Counted from the stretch's first letter, positions 52,813 to 61,509 are shown. The stretch: DNA of 64,000 nucleotides from Lacticaseibacillus rhamnosus (GCF_900636965.1 NZ_LR134331.1:2170001-2234000), one strand, 5' to 3'. Numbers and translations are program-made. Notes: a model not told the origin generated them from the sequence alone.

Positions 52813-53757
52813 ATGTTAAAAAGCAACAATTCGCTCAGTATCTCAGCCTTAATTGAACAACACGGTCATGAGAAGATTCGTCAGGCCCGGCGTATGCTGG
52901 TTGTGAATCTCATCGTCTACACTGTGATTGCCGCCATTGAGCTATGGTTCGGCGCGAAGGATCATGCCGTTGCTTTAACCGCCGATGGTCAAAATAATTT
53001 GACTGGCATTGTCACCGTCTCTGCTTTGATTGTCGGACTATCGTTTGCCACCCGCCCTTCTGATACATTTCATCTTGAAGGTCACTGGCAATTTGAGAAT
53101 CTTGCCGTTTTTCTTGCCGGCTTGGGTATGTTTCTTATCGGCCTGATCACCATCTGGGAAGGACTGGGCGCAACTTTGGCCTTACTATCCGGACACGCCG
53201 CTGCGCCACTCAAAGGCCAAGCCGCTATTATGGCTGCCATTTCAGCGGTGTCAATGTTAATCCTTTGTTGGTTCAACCACCTCATTGGCCAACATACACA
53301 AAGCAGTTCACTCGCGGCATCGGCCAAAGATTTTCTCGGCGACGCTTTGACTTCAACTGGCACCATGATCGCCATTCTCGGTGCTTCCTATTGGCACATC
53401 CACTGGATTGATCCACTGGCAGCTGTTTTGATCGGGCTATTCTTGATCTGGAACGGCAGCCGAATTCTCAGCACCAGCGCTGAAAAGCTCTCCAACGGGT
53501 TCAATCCTGCCCTCCGCACCCAACTTGTGGACAAGCTGCAAACTGTTAGTGGGATACTCGCGGTCAGCTTCGTTGATGGTCGGTATGCTGGCAGCAATAT
53601 TATTGTCGAAGCCGAAATCGTGCTCCCAGCCGGTGATAGCCTCGCCAAATCCTACCGCATCTGCAAAAGTGCCGAGCAAGTCCTCCAAAGTGACTTTCCA
53701 GTGCTGTACTGTTGCATTCAGGTCAAACCCAACTTACCCAAAAATATGTCTAGATGA
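52813..53757 (+). CDS. cation diffusion facilitator (CDF) family transporter
   Basis: 314 residues from ATG 52813 (AAGAAGG eight bases upstream; GTG 52804 is less likely). Five to six helices; TM2 site region LTADGQNNLTGIV and HLEGHWQFENLA, TM5 region AKDFLGDALTSTG with paired Asp, and a C-terminal cytoplasmic domain of about 85 residues. Exports divalent metal, with Zn or Mn most common in the family. No promoter space exists outside repeats F and G, so it is transcribed through them or from within. Confidence 0.87.
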   Translation: MLKSNNSLSISALIEQHGHEKIRQARRMLVVNLIVYTVIAAIELWFGAKDHAVALTADGQNNLTGIVTVSALIVGLSFATRPSDTFHLEGHWQFENLAVFLAGLGMFLIGLITIWEGLGATLALLSGHAAAPLKGQAAIMAAISAVSMLILCWFNHLIGQHTQSSSLAASAKDFLGDALTSTGTMIAILGASYWHIHWIDPLAAVLIGLFLIWNGSRILSTSAEKLSNGFNPALRTQLVDKLQTVSGILAVSFVDGRYAGSNIIVEAEIVLPAGDSLAKSYRICKSAEQVLQSDFPVLYCCIQVKPNLPKNMSR

Positions 53758-53802
53758 TGAGCTCCCACCACACTTGCCAGCGCAGAGAAGTGACTAACAC
53801 TT

Positions 53803-53855
53803 AAAAAGCACAAGCCACAGACAGAATGAGTTCTGGCTGCAGCTTGTGCTTGTTT
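53803..53855. terminator. bidirectional terminator
   Basis: AAAAGCACAAGC pairs with GCTTGTGCTT; flanking A and T tracts serve the converging CDF and asparagine synthase genes. Confidence 0.88.
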
Positions 53856-53869
53856 AGGTTCAAAATCGA

Positions 53870-55774
53870 TTAGGCTTCGAGCTTTTCTTTGTTTGAATCC
53901 GCCACATAATGCGGAATCTCATCATCAATGAAATAAACCTTATACCAAACTAAGAAGGTATAAATCGTCCAAACTTTGCGGCGATCATTGCGCTCTTTGC
54001 GGTAAGTCTTATCGAGAATATCCAAAATCGCGTCTTGATCAAAGAACTCTTTAACCCAGTCTTGCTCAAATGTTTCGCGAACCTTTTTATAAAAAGGCTC
54101 ATCTTCAAGCCACTGTTTGACCGGAACCGGGAAGCCGAGTTTTTCGCGACTCGCCCATTCTTCTGGCAGGTGACGGTTGGCAGCTTCACGCAAGGCGTAC
54201 TTAGAATTGTGTGAGTTGATCAGATATTTGGTTGGAATACCAGCCGCCACTTTGGCAACTTCCTTATCCAAAAACGGCACCCGCAGCTCCATGGAGTTGG
54301 CCATCGACAGCTTGTCGGCCTTCAGCAAAATATCCTTAGGCATGAACTGGTGAATATCAAGGTACTGCATCTTCTTGACTTCATCATCGTAATGGCGCAC
54401 CTTTTTGTACGATTCCGTTACGATATCACGAACACTCTTACTCTGGCGGAATTCCGGCTGCAAAATCTCATCGGCCTGGCCTTCATGGAAAACTAAGGCC
54501 TCACCAATGAAGAACTCTTCCGCCGGGGCCGTGGATTCATACAGATGCAGCCGTCCGTGGAAGTTCGGCATCTTCTTCAACCCATGGGCAATGCGGTACT
54601 TCACGCCGCGCGGTAACTTGCGCAAGCCGTCCGCGAAGACCCGAATCGCATGGCTGCGGGTGTGAAAACCATAGTTAGCATACCCGGCAAAAAGTTCGTC
54701 GGCCCCTTCACCAGACAAAATAACCGTCACATCTTTGTGAGCCAGTCTTGTCAGGAAGTATAACGGCACGCAGGAAGGGTTGGAATCCGGTTCGTCCAAA
54801 TGATATTGAATCAACGGGAAGTTATCCAACGCCTCTTTTTCCGTCACGATATCACTGGTGTTATCTAAGCCCAATTTATCGCTGAGTTCCTTCGCGGCGA
54901 CCCCTTCATGATACTTCTTGTTGTCAAAACCGATGGAGAAGGTGTGCTCTGGCCGCAACAGCGCGGTAATGTAAGATGAATCCACCCCTGAAGAAAGCAG
55001 CGATCCGACTTCAACATCGGAAATTCGGTGGGCATCAACTGATTCGGACACACTCTTGTCAATGGCAGCAACCGTATCTTCAAAACTCAGATTATTAGCC
55101 TTGAAATCCATATCCCAATACTTCTTAATCGTGAGTTCATTATCCTTCAACGTGAAGTAATGACCTTCCGGAATGCGATAAACGCCTTTGAAGAAAGTTT
55201 CGTCCAACGCGGAGTACTGGAAAGTCAAATACGGTTTGAGCGCTTCTTTATTCAGTTGTTTCTTAAACTTAGGATGCTTCAAAAAGGCCTTGATTTCACT
55301 ACCAACGATGAACGTATCGCCATCGTGGTAATAATACATCGGCTTAATCCCAAAGAAGTCGCGGGCACCAAACATTTCTTTCTTGTTGTCATCCCAAATC
55401 AGGAAAGCAAACATGCCGCGAATCTTTTTCAACAGTTCTTCAATGCCATACTCTTCGTAACCATGAAGCAGCACCTCGGTGTCGGAATGGGTCTTAAACA
55501 CATGTCCGGCAGCAATCAAATCTTTGCGAATACTTTGAAAATTATAGATTTCCCCATTAAAGATAATCGCAACAGTACCGTCTTCGTTCAGAATCGGCTG
55601 CGAACCACCCTTTAAATCAATGATCGACAACCGACGAAATCCAAGCGCAACATCATCATTGATATATTCGCCACTCGAATTCGGCCCCCGGTGTTTAATC
55701 ATATCCATCATGTTATTAATAACTGGTTTCTTGTTCAAAATTGTCTTGTCCGCAAACGCGATGATTCCGCACAT
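53870..55774 (-). CDS. asnB: glutamine-dependent asparagine synthase
   Basis: 634 residues. N-terminal class II glutaminase with catalytic Cys2 (MCGIIAFADK), HRGPNSSGEY and FNGEIYNFQSIR; C-terminal synthetase with PP-loop SLLSSGVDSSYI, ILSGEGADELFAGY and MELRVPFLDKEV. It amidates aspartate using Gln and ATP. In Lactococcus a homologue (AsnH) amidates the D-Asp cross-bridge of peptidoglycan; with a D-aspartate-ligase-like gene in this window that role is possible. The gene has its own promoter and follows a repeat array. Confidence 0.93.
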   Translation of the reverse strand: MCGIIAFADKTILNKKPVINNMMDMIKHRGPNSSGEYINDDVALGFRRLSIIDLKGGSQPILNEDGTVAIIFNGEIYNFQSIRKDLIAAGHVFKTHSDTEVLLHGYEEYGIEELLKKIRGMFAFLIWDDNKKEMFGARDFFGIKPMYYYHDGDTFIVGSEIKAFLKHPKFKKQLNKEALKPYLTFQYSALDETFFKGVYRIPEGHYFTLKDNELTIKKYWDMDFKANNLSFEDTVAAIDKSVSESVDAHRISDVEVGSLLSSGVDSSYITALLRPEHTFSIGFDNKKYHEGVAAKELSDKLGLDNTSDIVTEKEALDNFPLIQYHLDEPDSNPSCVPLYFLTRLAHKDVTVILSGEGADELFAGYANYGFHTRSHAIRVFADGLRKLPRGVKYRIAHGLKKMPNFHGRLHLYESTAPAEEFFIGEALVFHEGQADEILQPEFRQSKSVRDIVTESYKKVRHYDDEVKKMQYLDIHQFMPKDILLKADKLSMANSMELRVPFLDKEVAKVAAGIPTKYLINSHNSKYALREAANRHLPEEWASREKLGFPVPVKQWLEDEPFYKKVRETFEQDWVKEFFDQDAILDILDKTYRKERNDRRKVWTIYTFLVWYKVYFIDDEIPHYVADSNKEKLEA

Positions 55775-55818
55775 ACAGTTAACCCCTTTTCGCGTGAATG
55801 ACGATCATTACTTGTTTC

Positions 55819-55846
55819 AGTATAAAGATTTGACAACGCAAGTCAA
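55819..55846 (-). promoter_or_regulatory. promoter of the asparagine synthase gene
   Basis: On the minus strand: -35 TTGACT (55846-55841), 16-base spacer, -10 TATACT (55824-55819). The -35 is only five bases from palindromic repeat copy H. Confidence 0.75.
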
Positions 55847-55850
55847 TCAA

Positions 55851-55973
55851 AGAGCGTGAACTGGCGCGGTTAGCGATCGGAGTGTAAGTGGCCTCAACCC
55901 TAAATGGCTGGGCTTTGGCCATTTAGGGTTGAGGTCCTTACACGCAGATCGCTGCGCCAGTGAACGCGTTTCA
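55851..55973 (-). repeat. palindromic intergenic repeat, copy H
   Basis: Opposite orientation to copies A-G. Arms TGGCGCGGTTAGCGATC and GATCGCTGCGCCA, inner arms CCTCAACCCTAAATGGC and GCCATTTAGGGTTGAGG, both paired but different in sequence from other copies. Confidence 0.9.
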
Positions 55974-55977
55974 GAAC

Positions 55978-56098
55978 AGAGCGTGAGCCAGCCCGGTTAG
56001 AAACCGGAGCATAAGTGTCCTTGAGCGTGATGGCCCGGGCTTGGCCATTGCGCTCAAGGTCCTTATGTGCAGGTTTCTGGGCTGGCGAACGCGTTTCA
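55978..56098 (-). repeat. palindromic intergenic repeat, copy I
   Basis: Tandem to copy H, same orientation. Arms GCCAGCCCGGTTAGAAACC and GGTTTCTGGGCTGGC, inner arms CCTTGAGCG and CGCTCAAGG. Units are joined by GCGTTTCAGAACAGAGCGTGA. Confidence 0.9.
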
Positions 56099-56102
56099 GA
56101 AC

Positions 56103-56141
56103 AGAGCGTGAACCGACTCCTGCGCCAGTGAACGCGTTTCA
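56103..56141 (-). repeat. palindromic intergenic repeat, copy J (internally deleted)
   Basis: GAGCGTGAACCGACTCC followed directly by TGCGCCAGTGAACGCGTTTCAG: both ends of the unit are present and the middle is lost. Confidence 0.75.
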
Positions 56142-56225
56142 GCCGCAGCCCGACCACACTCACACTGCCCCCCTCAAAGTCGGCACCATCACCGAATCCC
56201 ACCACTAAAATCCCCCAAAAACGGC

Positions 56226-56268
56226 AAAAAAATAGAGATCCAAGTTCCTACAGTCGAACTTGGATCTC
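56226..56268 (-). terminator. strong hairpin terminator without an assigned gene
   Basis: On the minus strand, GAGATCCAAGTT pairs perfectly with AACTTGGATCTC, followed by TATTTTTTT. It would end a minus-strand transcript coming from about 56300-56750, where I cannot name a gene. Confidence 0.8.
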
Positions 56269-56793
56269 CTAAGTTAAGGATTTGACCGATGCAGTCATAT
56301 TGTTACATTGACTGGTACTAATTGTAAAACCCTCTTCAATAAACCTAATACTGCGACACCTCTACAAAAATCTTATTCACTTGTACGGAACGACGAGTGT
56401 TGAAATGATGTTGCCAGATAACTTGGCGTTGTTTGGTGGTTCTATGACACACCCGATTGAACATCTATGGGAAGCTCATTGTCCCGCTTGGATTACTGAG
56501 TCTTGTTATTAGCCTCATACCTCCATGTGTGTTCATCTTTAGATCTCATGGAACATGAATCTGACGATAGGTGGCGCAGATACTTACTGCACCAACGCTC
56601 TATTCGTTTTACTCGTGCTTTGCGACACACACTTTCGAGCCAGTTCGTTTGCTTGTTACTGAACGAAGGATCGTGATTCTTGGTTCCTGCATCGACCTTG
56701 ATGTTCTTCCTTAACTTCAAATAAAGTGTATCATGTAAGCGCTATCTTGGCAAGCCCTATGACCTGCTTTTTTACAAAAAAATTTTTAAACCG
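56269..56793. other. gene-poor stretch, possible remnant DNA
   Basis: Lower GC than its neighbours. A 75-codon minus frame (56493-56720, with NWLESVCRKARVKRIERWC) and a 34-codon plus frame (56406-56510, with LPDNLALFGGSMTHP) are open but lack family resemblance and good ribosome binding sites. The terminator at 56226-56268 suggests a former or short transcript on the minus strand. Confidence 0.35.
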
Positions 56794-57858
56794 TCAAAAA
56801 GCAAACCGTCGAACCCGACTTGCTGCGCCATAGCCATAGAGACTTAAACGCCGACGATCAATGTCAACACTGACAACATATCCGGCATATTCGCTAGGAG
56901 TACCAAAATGTCGATCAAACCGGCGATTAAATTTAGTCGTCAATCCGTGATGGCGACCCATCAGTGCACTGGTATTTTGTAGGCTGTAATGAATACCATT
57001 CACCTGATAGTCCGCTTCCAAGTGATAGTGTCCGGCGAGATACGCAATGATCCGGCCCGTGTTTTGGGTGAAATCAAACCTTAACTGTCCGCCAAATTCA
57101 GGCGTTTTACCTGTATTCAACACCCCACTGGCATGCAAATTAAAAGCCCGCAACAACTCATGGACGGCCCGACCGTTAAACCTTAAGGCTGGTTGGCCTT
57201 TTTGATTCATTGCCGGCGCGTGACTCATGATTAACACATCACGATTCAACGCGCCTTTTAACGCTAAAGCAAAGTCGCGTAACTGCGCAAACGAAACCGC
57301 TAAAGTCTTCTTGACATCGTAAATTTTATGTCCGGCATGTAACGGTACATCAGCCGTATTTAATACGATCACGCGTAATCCCGGATAGTCCCGTACCAAT
57401 AAGCCTTCATGCGAAACCGCAATATCAGGCTGCGCGGCATCTGTCGCAAATATCAGCTGACGATTAACATCCGGCAAGAAGCTGCCTTTGTGACCGGGCC
57501 GCTTTTCGGCGAATTTATCATTGTCATCGTGATTGCCTTTAGTAACCAGAAATGGCACCGCACCCCGCCGATAATCAACCATGATATTGCGCAAGCGCAT
57601 TTTGGTTAGCCATGGCAATTCCGAGCCATCAACCAAGTCGCCAAGATGAACCCGCAAGTCAAGTGGCATCCGGGTACTCAACCACTGCTGCTCACGGACA
57701 TGCCAAAATCCAGTCGGGCCATAATAAGTCGATGAGAATTTGGCTTTGTCATGAGTATCGGTAATCAAGGCGAAATTCAAGGCTGAAGGCGACAATAATG
57801 GTGTCACCGCATCAATAAAATGGCCCAAATCTTTTTTAACAAAAGGCCGAATTGTCAT
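56794..57858 (-). CDS. calcineurin-like metallophosphoesterase
   Basis: 354 residues. Metal ligands in order: LITDTHD (DxH), HLGDLVDG (GDxxD), VTKGNHDDND (GNHD), MSHAPAMN and LAGHYHLEAD (GHxH). A complete five-motif set. Substrate unknown; no membrane segment seen. ATG 57858 follows GAGGAGG at a longer spacing. It starts 36 bases after menA, probably the same transcript. Confidence 0.88.
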   Translation of the reverse strand: MTIRPFVKKDLGHFIDAVTPLLSPSALNFALITDTHDKAKFSSTYYGPTGFWHVREQQWLSTRMPLDLRVHLGDLVDGSELPWLTKMRLRNIMVDYRRGAVPFLVTKGNHDDNDKFAEKRPGHKGSFLPDVNRQLIFATDAAQPDIAVSHEGLLVRDYPGLRVIVLNTADVPLHAGHKIYDVKKTLAVSFAQLRDFALALKGALNRDVLIMSHAPAMNQKGQPALRFNGRAVHELLRAFNLHASGVLNTGKTPEFGGQLRFDFTQNTGRIIAYLAGHYHLEADYQVNGIHYSLQNTSALMGRHHGLTTKFNRRFDRHFGTPSEYAGYVVSVDIDRRRLSLYGYGAASRVRRFAF

Positions 57859-57894
57859 GGCCTGCTTAACCTCCTCACACGTACGCTTTACCGC

Positions 57895-58809
57895 TTAGAA
57901 ATTGAGCCACACCCCAAGCGCCAAAAAGACTACCTGCGCTAAAGTGGTGACGAATAGATTTTTGATGGCGTTCGGAAACGTCAGCTTTTTAACCGGATTA
58001 GCAGCAAACCCACGCGCATTTTTGACGACCAGCGGCACGGTGATCAATGTCAGCAGCGTCAATTTTGGCAACAGGCCGAGTAATACCGAAACAATCAGCA
58101 TCAAGAATCCTGCCGTATACAGACTATAAAAGAAAACAATGCTGCGCTGACGTCCGAGATAATGGACAATCGTGCGCCGTTTAAGCGTCTCATCTTCATC
58201 CTGATCAGCAATGTTGTTGGCCAGTAACAACGCCGAAATTGCGCATTGTGCCAACCCACTTGCCAGATAAACCGACGCAATTAATGACCACGAAAAGTCG
58301 ACCACGTTAAAGACGTTGACATAAACCGCGATCAGAAAAATGACAAACCCCATCGTAAATCCCGAGAAGAATTCTCCATACGGTGTGGCAGAAATCGGCC
58401 GCGGACCACCTGCATAGCCATAGCCTACCGCAAAGCTAAACAGTCCCATGACCAACAATGGCCATCCGGTACGGCTTACCATCCACAAGCCAAGCACTGC
58501 GCTGGTGACCATCATTGCCACCACCATCCAGCCAATCATACTTGGATTCAGATGATTGACGCCGATGATATTGGTCTTTTCGCGAAAATGTAGAGCTTCT
58601 GTCTTTTCCGAACGGCGATAATCTTGATAGTTGTCATTCGCATCAACCGCCATGTTAAACAAAAGCATGGCAACAAAGAAAACCAACAATTCCGGAATAT
58701 GTAACGTATGATAATGGTACCAGGCAAACAACGTCCCCAACAAAAAGGGGAAAACCGATGCTGTTTTCGCCTTAACCTCAACTAATTCAAGAAATACAGA
58801 TATTGACAT
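57895..58809 (-). CDS. menA: 1,4-dihydroxy-2-naphthoate polyprenyltransferase (UbiA family)
   Basis: 304 residues from ATG 58809 (GGAGG five bases upstream); the frame to 58929 runs into the divergent gene. Eight to nine helices with two Asp-rich motifs: NxxxD in AVDANDNYQDYRRSE and the second in LANNIADQDED. It attaches a polyprenyl chain to DHNA in (demethyl)menaquinone synthesis. It is divergent from a polyprenyl synthase gene that would supply the chain. No menFDHCEB genes occur here, so DHNA may be taken up from outside. Confidence 0.87.
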   Translation of the reverse strand: MSISVFLELVEVKAKTASVFPFLLGTLFAWYHYHTLHIPELLVFFVAMLLFNMAVDANDNYQDYRRSEKTEALHFREKTNIIGVNHLNPSMIGWMVVAMMVTSAVLGLWMVSRTGWPLLVMGLFSFAVGYGYAGGPRPISATPYGEFFSGFTMGFVIFLIAVYVNVFNVVDFSWSLIASVYLASGLAQCAISALLLANNIADQDEDETLKRRTIVHYLGRQRSIVFFYSLYTAGFLMLIVSVLLGLLPKLTLLTLITVPLVVKNARGFAANPVKKLTFPNAIKNLFVTTLAQVVFLALGVWLNF

Positions 58810-58824
58810 AACAACCTCCAACAA

Positions 58825-58854
58825 TTGACTTTTAAGAATCAGGTACAGTAGAGT
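58825..58854 (+). promoter_or_regulatory. probable promoter of the polyprenyl synthase gene
   Basis: -35 TTGACT (58825-58830), 18-base spacer, -10 TAGAGT (58849-58854), between the divergent menA and polyprenyl synthase genes. Confidence 0.5.
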
Positions 58855-58884
58855 AAATATGTCTTTAGGAAAGAGAGAAAATGC

Positions 58885-59853
58885 ATGATTCATCCCCTGT
58901 GGCACCGATTCCCCATGGTCTATCACCAACTCGAACAGATTCAGCAGCGGCTGGAACAGGTCGCGACTTTACGCGAACCACAAGTGCATACGTTGATTCA
59001 GCAACAAATCAATGCAGGCGGCAAGATGTTACGAAGCGGGCTTATGCTTATGCTAGCGCGTTTTGGCGAACCTGACAACGCTGAGCTTGTGACGGCTGGT
59101 GCTGCGATTGAAGCACTACACCTAGCCACACTGGTTCACGATGATGTGCTGGATCATGCCGATATTCGTCGCGGCATGACCACGGTTTCTGCCGAGTCCG
59201 GAAATCGTGAAGCCATCTATGCCGGTGATTTCCTGTTTGCCATCTATTTTCAGTTGCTTAGCGAACAGGATCCCGAAACCGTTGATTTAAGAACCAACGC
59301 CCGCATCATGAAGCGCATCTTTATGGGTGAAGTGGATCAAAACGGCCCCAGCGCACCGCTCATTCCAACCGTCAATGCTTATTTAAGTGCCATCAGCGGT
59401 AAAACAGCCGCTTTGTTTGCGCTGGCGACTTATACAGGCGCAACGATCGGTCACCTTTCTGCCACCCAGAAAAAGGCCGCTTACCGATTTGGCCGGCAGC
59501 TCGGCATGGCCTTTCAAATGATTGATGATTTACTTGATTATACCCAAACTGCCAAAACATTGAATAAACCGGCGCTTGAGGATTTAAATAATGGCATTGT
59601 CACCTTGCCGCTCATCTACGCCTATCAAACTGTGCCTGACCAGTTGACGCCTTTAACGAAAACAGCCGAACAAATCGCCGCCAATGCTGATGAAATCGCT
59701 GCGATTGTTCGTAAACACGGTCTTCCACAGGCACATCAGCTTGCTTTCACCTATACACACCGAGCAATTGCAGCTTTGAACCCACTGCCTTCATCGCCTA
59801 CCAAAGCAGCCTTGACCAAGCTCACGCAGCAGCTCTTGCAGCGAACGCATTAA
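58885..59853 (+). CDS. trans-polyprenyl diphosphate synthase
   Basis: 322 residues. First Asp-rich motif LVHDDVLDHADIRRG (DDxxD), GGKMLRSGLML substrate region, second motif QMIDDLLDY (DDxxD), and GIVTLPLIYA. A long-chain enzyme of the HepT/IspB type that probably makes the menaquinone side chain, given the divergent menA. Chain length is not readable by eye. ATG 58885 has AGGAAAGAGAG upstream. Confidence 0.88.
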   Translation: MIHPLWHRFPMVYHQLEQIQQRLEQVATLREPQVHTLIQQQINAGGKMLRSGLMLMLARFGEPDNAELVTAGAAIEALHLATLVHDDVLDHADIRRGMTTVSAESGNREAIYAGDFLFAIYFQLLSEQDPETVDLRTNARIMKRIFMGEVDQNGPSAPLIPTVNAYLSAISGKTAALFALATYTGATIGHLSATQKKAAYRFGRQLGMAFQMIDDLLDYTQTAKTLNKPALEDLNNGIVTLPLIYAYQTVPDQLTPLTKTAEQIAANADEIAAIVRKHGLPQAHQLAFTYTHRAIAALNPLPSSPTKAALTKLTQQLLQRTH

Positions 59854-59998
59854 CTAATTTGTGATTTCTTTAGCGATCCCAGCTTCAATTTTGGTTGTCT
59901 GTCAGTGCAAAAATTGTTAAAGAATCGCCGCCAACATTGCATATTTCAAGAAATCATGCCAAAATAATAATTCATTTAATTTTTAAAAATTAACAATT

Positions 59999-60029
59999 AG
60001 CACAATGTTTCACAAACATTGTGCTTTTT
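59999..60029 (+). terminator. terminator of the polyprenyl synthase gene
   Basis: AGCACAATGTTT-CAC-AAACATTGTGCT, a perfect 12-bp stem followed by TTTT. It lies 145 bases past the stop and just before the ackA promoter. Confidence 0.8.
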
Positions 60030-60032
60030 AAG

Positions 60033-60041
60033 TGGTATGAT
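60033..60041 (+). promoter_or_regulatory. probable extended -10 of ackA
   Basis: TGG-TATGAT (hexamer 60036-60041), about 34 bases before the ackA ATG. No convincing -35; the terminator hairpin occupies that position. Confidence 0.4.
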
Positions 60042-60074
60042 ACAGATATAGCAATAGTGAAAGAGTGATCAAAC

Positions 60075-61280
60075 ATGGTAAAAATCCTCTCTATCAATGC
60101 CGGCAGCTCCTCACTTAAATGGAAGTTGTTTGACATGCCCAGCGAAAGACAAGTAGCAGAAGGCGCAACTGATATCCTGCGTCAGTCGACGGTTAAAATC
60201 AAGTATGGTACTGATCAGGTTTATGAAAGTACCACTCCGATTCGCAATTATCGGGAAGCTGTCAGCAATTTGCTCAGTCACTTGCAATCTTTAGGTCTGG
60301 TGAACCGCCTCGATGAAATTACCGGCATCGGTCATCGCGTTGTTGCAGGTGGAGAACTATTTTCCGCACCTATCGTCATTGACAATCGGGTGTTGGCACA
60401 AATTCGAGCGCTGCGGGATTACGCGCCACTGCACAATCCCGTCGAAGCCGATTGCATCGACATTTTCCGTAAGATGATGCCTTGGGCGCTTGAAGTGGCG
60501 GTTTTTGATACTGCCTTTCATCAGACTATGAAACCGGTCAATTATCTTTACAGCATTCCTTATGAATATTATCAAAAATATGGCGTTCGTAAATATGGCG
60601 CACATGGCACCAGCGTTCGGTATGTCAGTGCTCACGCAGCCAAAATGCTAGGCAAACCGCTTGAATCCATGCGTATGATTGTCATGCATCTTGGCGCCGG
60701 CTCCAGCATCACGGCGATCCAAAATGGTAAATCCGTGGATACGTCAATGGGGTTCACCCCTGTATCCGGCGTGACAATGGGAACCCGCGCCGGTGATGTG
60801 GACGTTTCATTGATTGCCTACCTCATGAAGAAGTTAGACATAACCGATGTTGATCAAATGATTGACATTTTAAACACCGAATCCGGATTGCGCGGGATCT
60901 CCGGCATCAGCCACGATGTTCGTGATCTTGAAGCCGCCGCCCCGACGCATCCGCGCGCAAAACTAGCGCTGGATATTTTCGTCAACCGAATCATCAAATA
61001 TATCGGTGCTTACGCGGCCTTAATGAATGGCGTTGACGTGCTTGTCTTCACAGCCGGCATCGGCGAGCACAGTAGTAATATTCGCGCCCGCATCATGCAA
61101 TCGCTTGGCTATCTGGGCGCCCGGATTGATCCTGAGCGCAATTTACAGATTCACGATAACGCCGGCGATATTACGGCAGCCGATGCACGTGTCAAGACCC
61201 TCGTTATCCCGACAAACGAGGAATTAATGATTGTCCGGGATGTTATGTCATTAAGCCAAGTTGCCCAACAAGCGGAATGA
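60075..61280 (+). CDS. ackA: acetate kinase
   Basis: 401 residues, standard length. ILSINAGSSSLKWKLFD signature, GIGHRVVAGGE, VAVFDTAFHQTM, MIVMHLGAGSSITAIQNGKS, DTSMGFTPVSGVTMGTRAGD and VFTAGIGEHSSNIR. It makes ATP from acetyl-phosphate, which pyruvate oxidase supplies. ATG 60075 has GAAAGAGTG upstream. Single gene with terminator. Confidence 0.96.
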   Translation: MVKILSINAGSSSLKWKLFDMPSERQVAEGATDILRQSTVKIKYGTDQVYESTTPIRNYREAVSNLLSHLQSLGLVNRLDEITGIGHRVVAGGELFSAPIVIDNRVLAQIRALRDYAPLHNPVEADCIDIFRKMMPWALEVAVFDTAFHQTMKPVNYLYSIPYEYYQKYGVRKYGAHGTSVRYVSAHAAKMLGKPLESMRMIVMHLGAGSSITAIQNGKSVDTSMGFTPVSGVTMGTRAGDVDVSLIAYLMKKLDITDVDQMIDILNTESGLRGISGISHDVRDLEAAAPTHPRAKLALDIFVNRIIKYIGAYAALMNGVDVLVFTAGIGEHSSNIRARIMQSLGYLGARIDPERNLQIHDNAGDITAADARVKTLVIPTNEELMIVRDVMSLSQVAQQAE

Positions 61281-61333
61281 ATCCGATTTTGATCTTCAAC
61301 CTGCCTTAACATTTGAATCACTGCTTTTTGAAT

Positions 61334-61380
61334 GCGCCAGAAGTCATTACAGCAAATGCTGCCTGACTTCTGGCGTTTTT
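61334..61380 (+). terminator. terminator of ackA
   Basis: GCGCCAGAAGTCA pairs with TGACTTCTGGCG, followed by TTTTT. Confidence 0.9.
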
Positions 61381-61480
61381 GGGTTCAAAAAAGTTGCCTT
61401 ATATTCACACAAATGATAGCCGCTCAACCCACGTAAATCGCCGCAGCTGACAAATCGTCATCAAATTTCCAAAATGCTGC

Positions 61481-61509
61481 TTGCAATTCCAATAGTCGCT
61501 GTTTATACT
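61481..61509 (+). promoter_or_regulatory. promoter of the ABC exporter operon
   Basis: -35 TTGCAA (61481-61486), 17-base spacer, -10 TATACT (61504-61509). Confidence 0.7.

Noticed and set aside
55160-55615. 151-codon plus frame inside asnB
   Set aside because: Antisense to a well-supported enzyme gene; no ribosome binding site or known fold.
55900-56205. 101-codon minus frame across the repeat array
   Set aside because: Same reason: a repeat-derived frame with no ribosome binding site.
56406-56510. 34-codon plus frame that could be a small peptide or bacteriocin precursor
   Set aside because: No double-glycine leader, no processing genes nearby and only a weak ribosome binding site.
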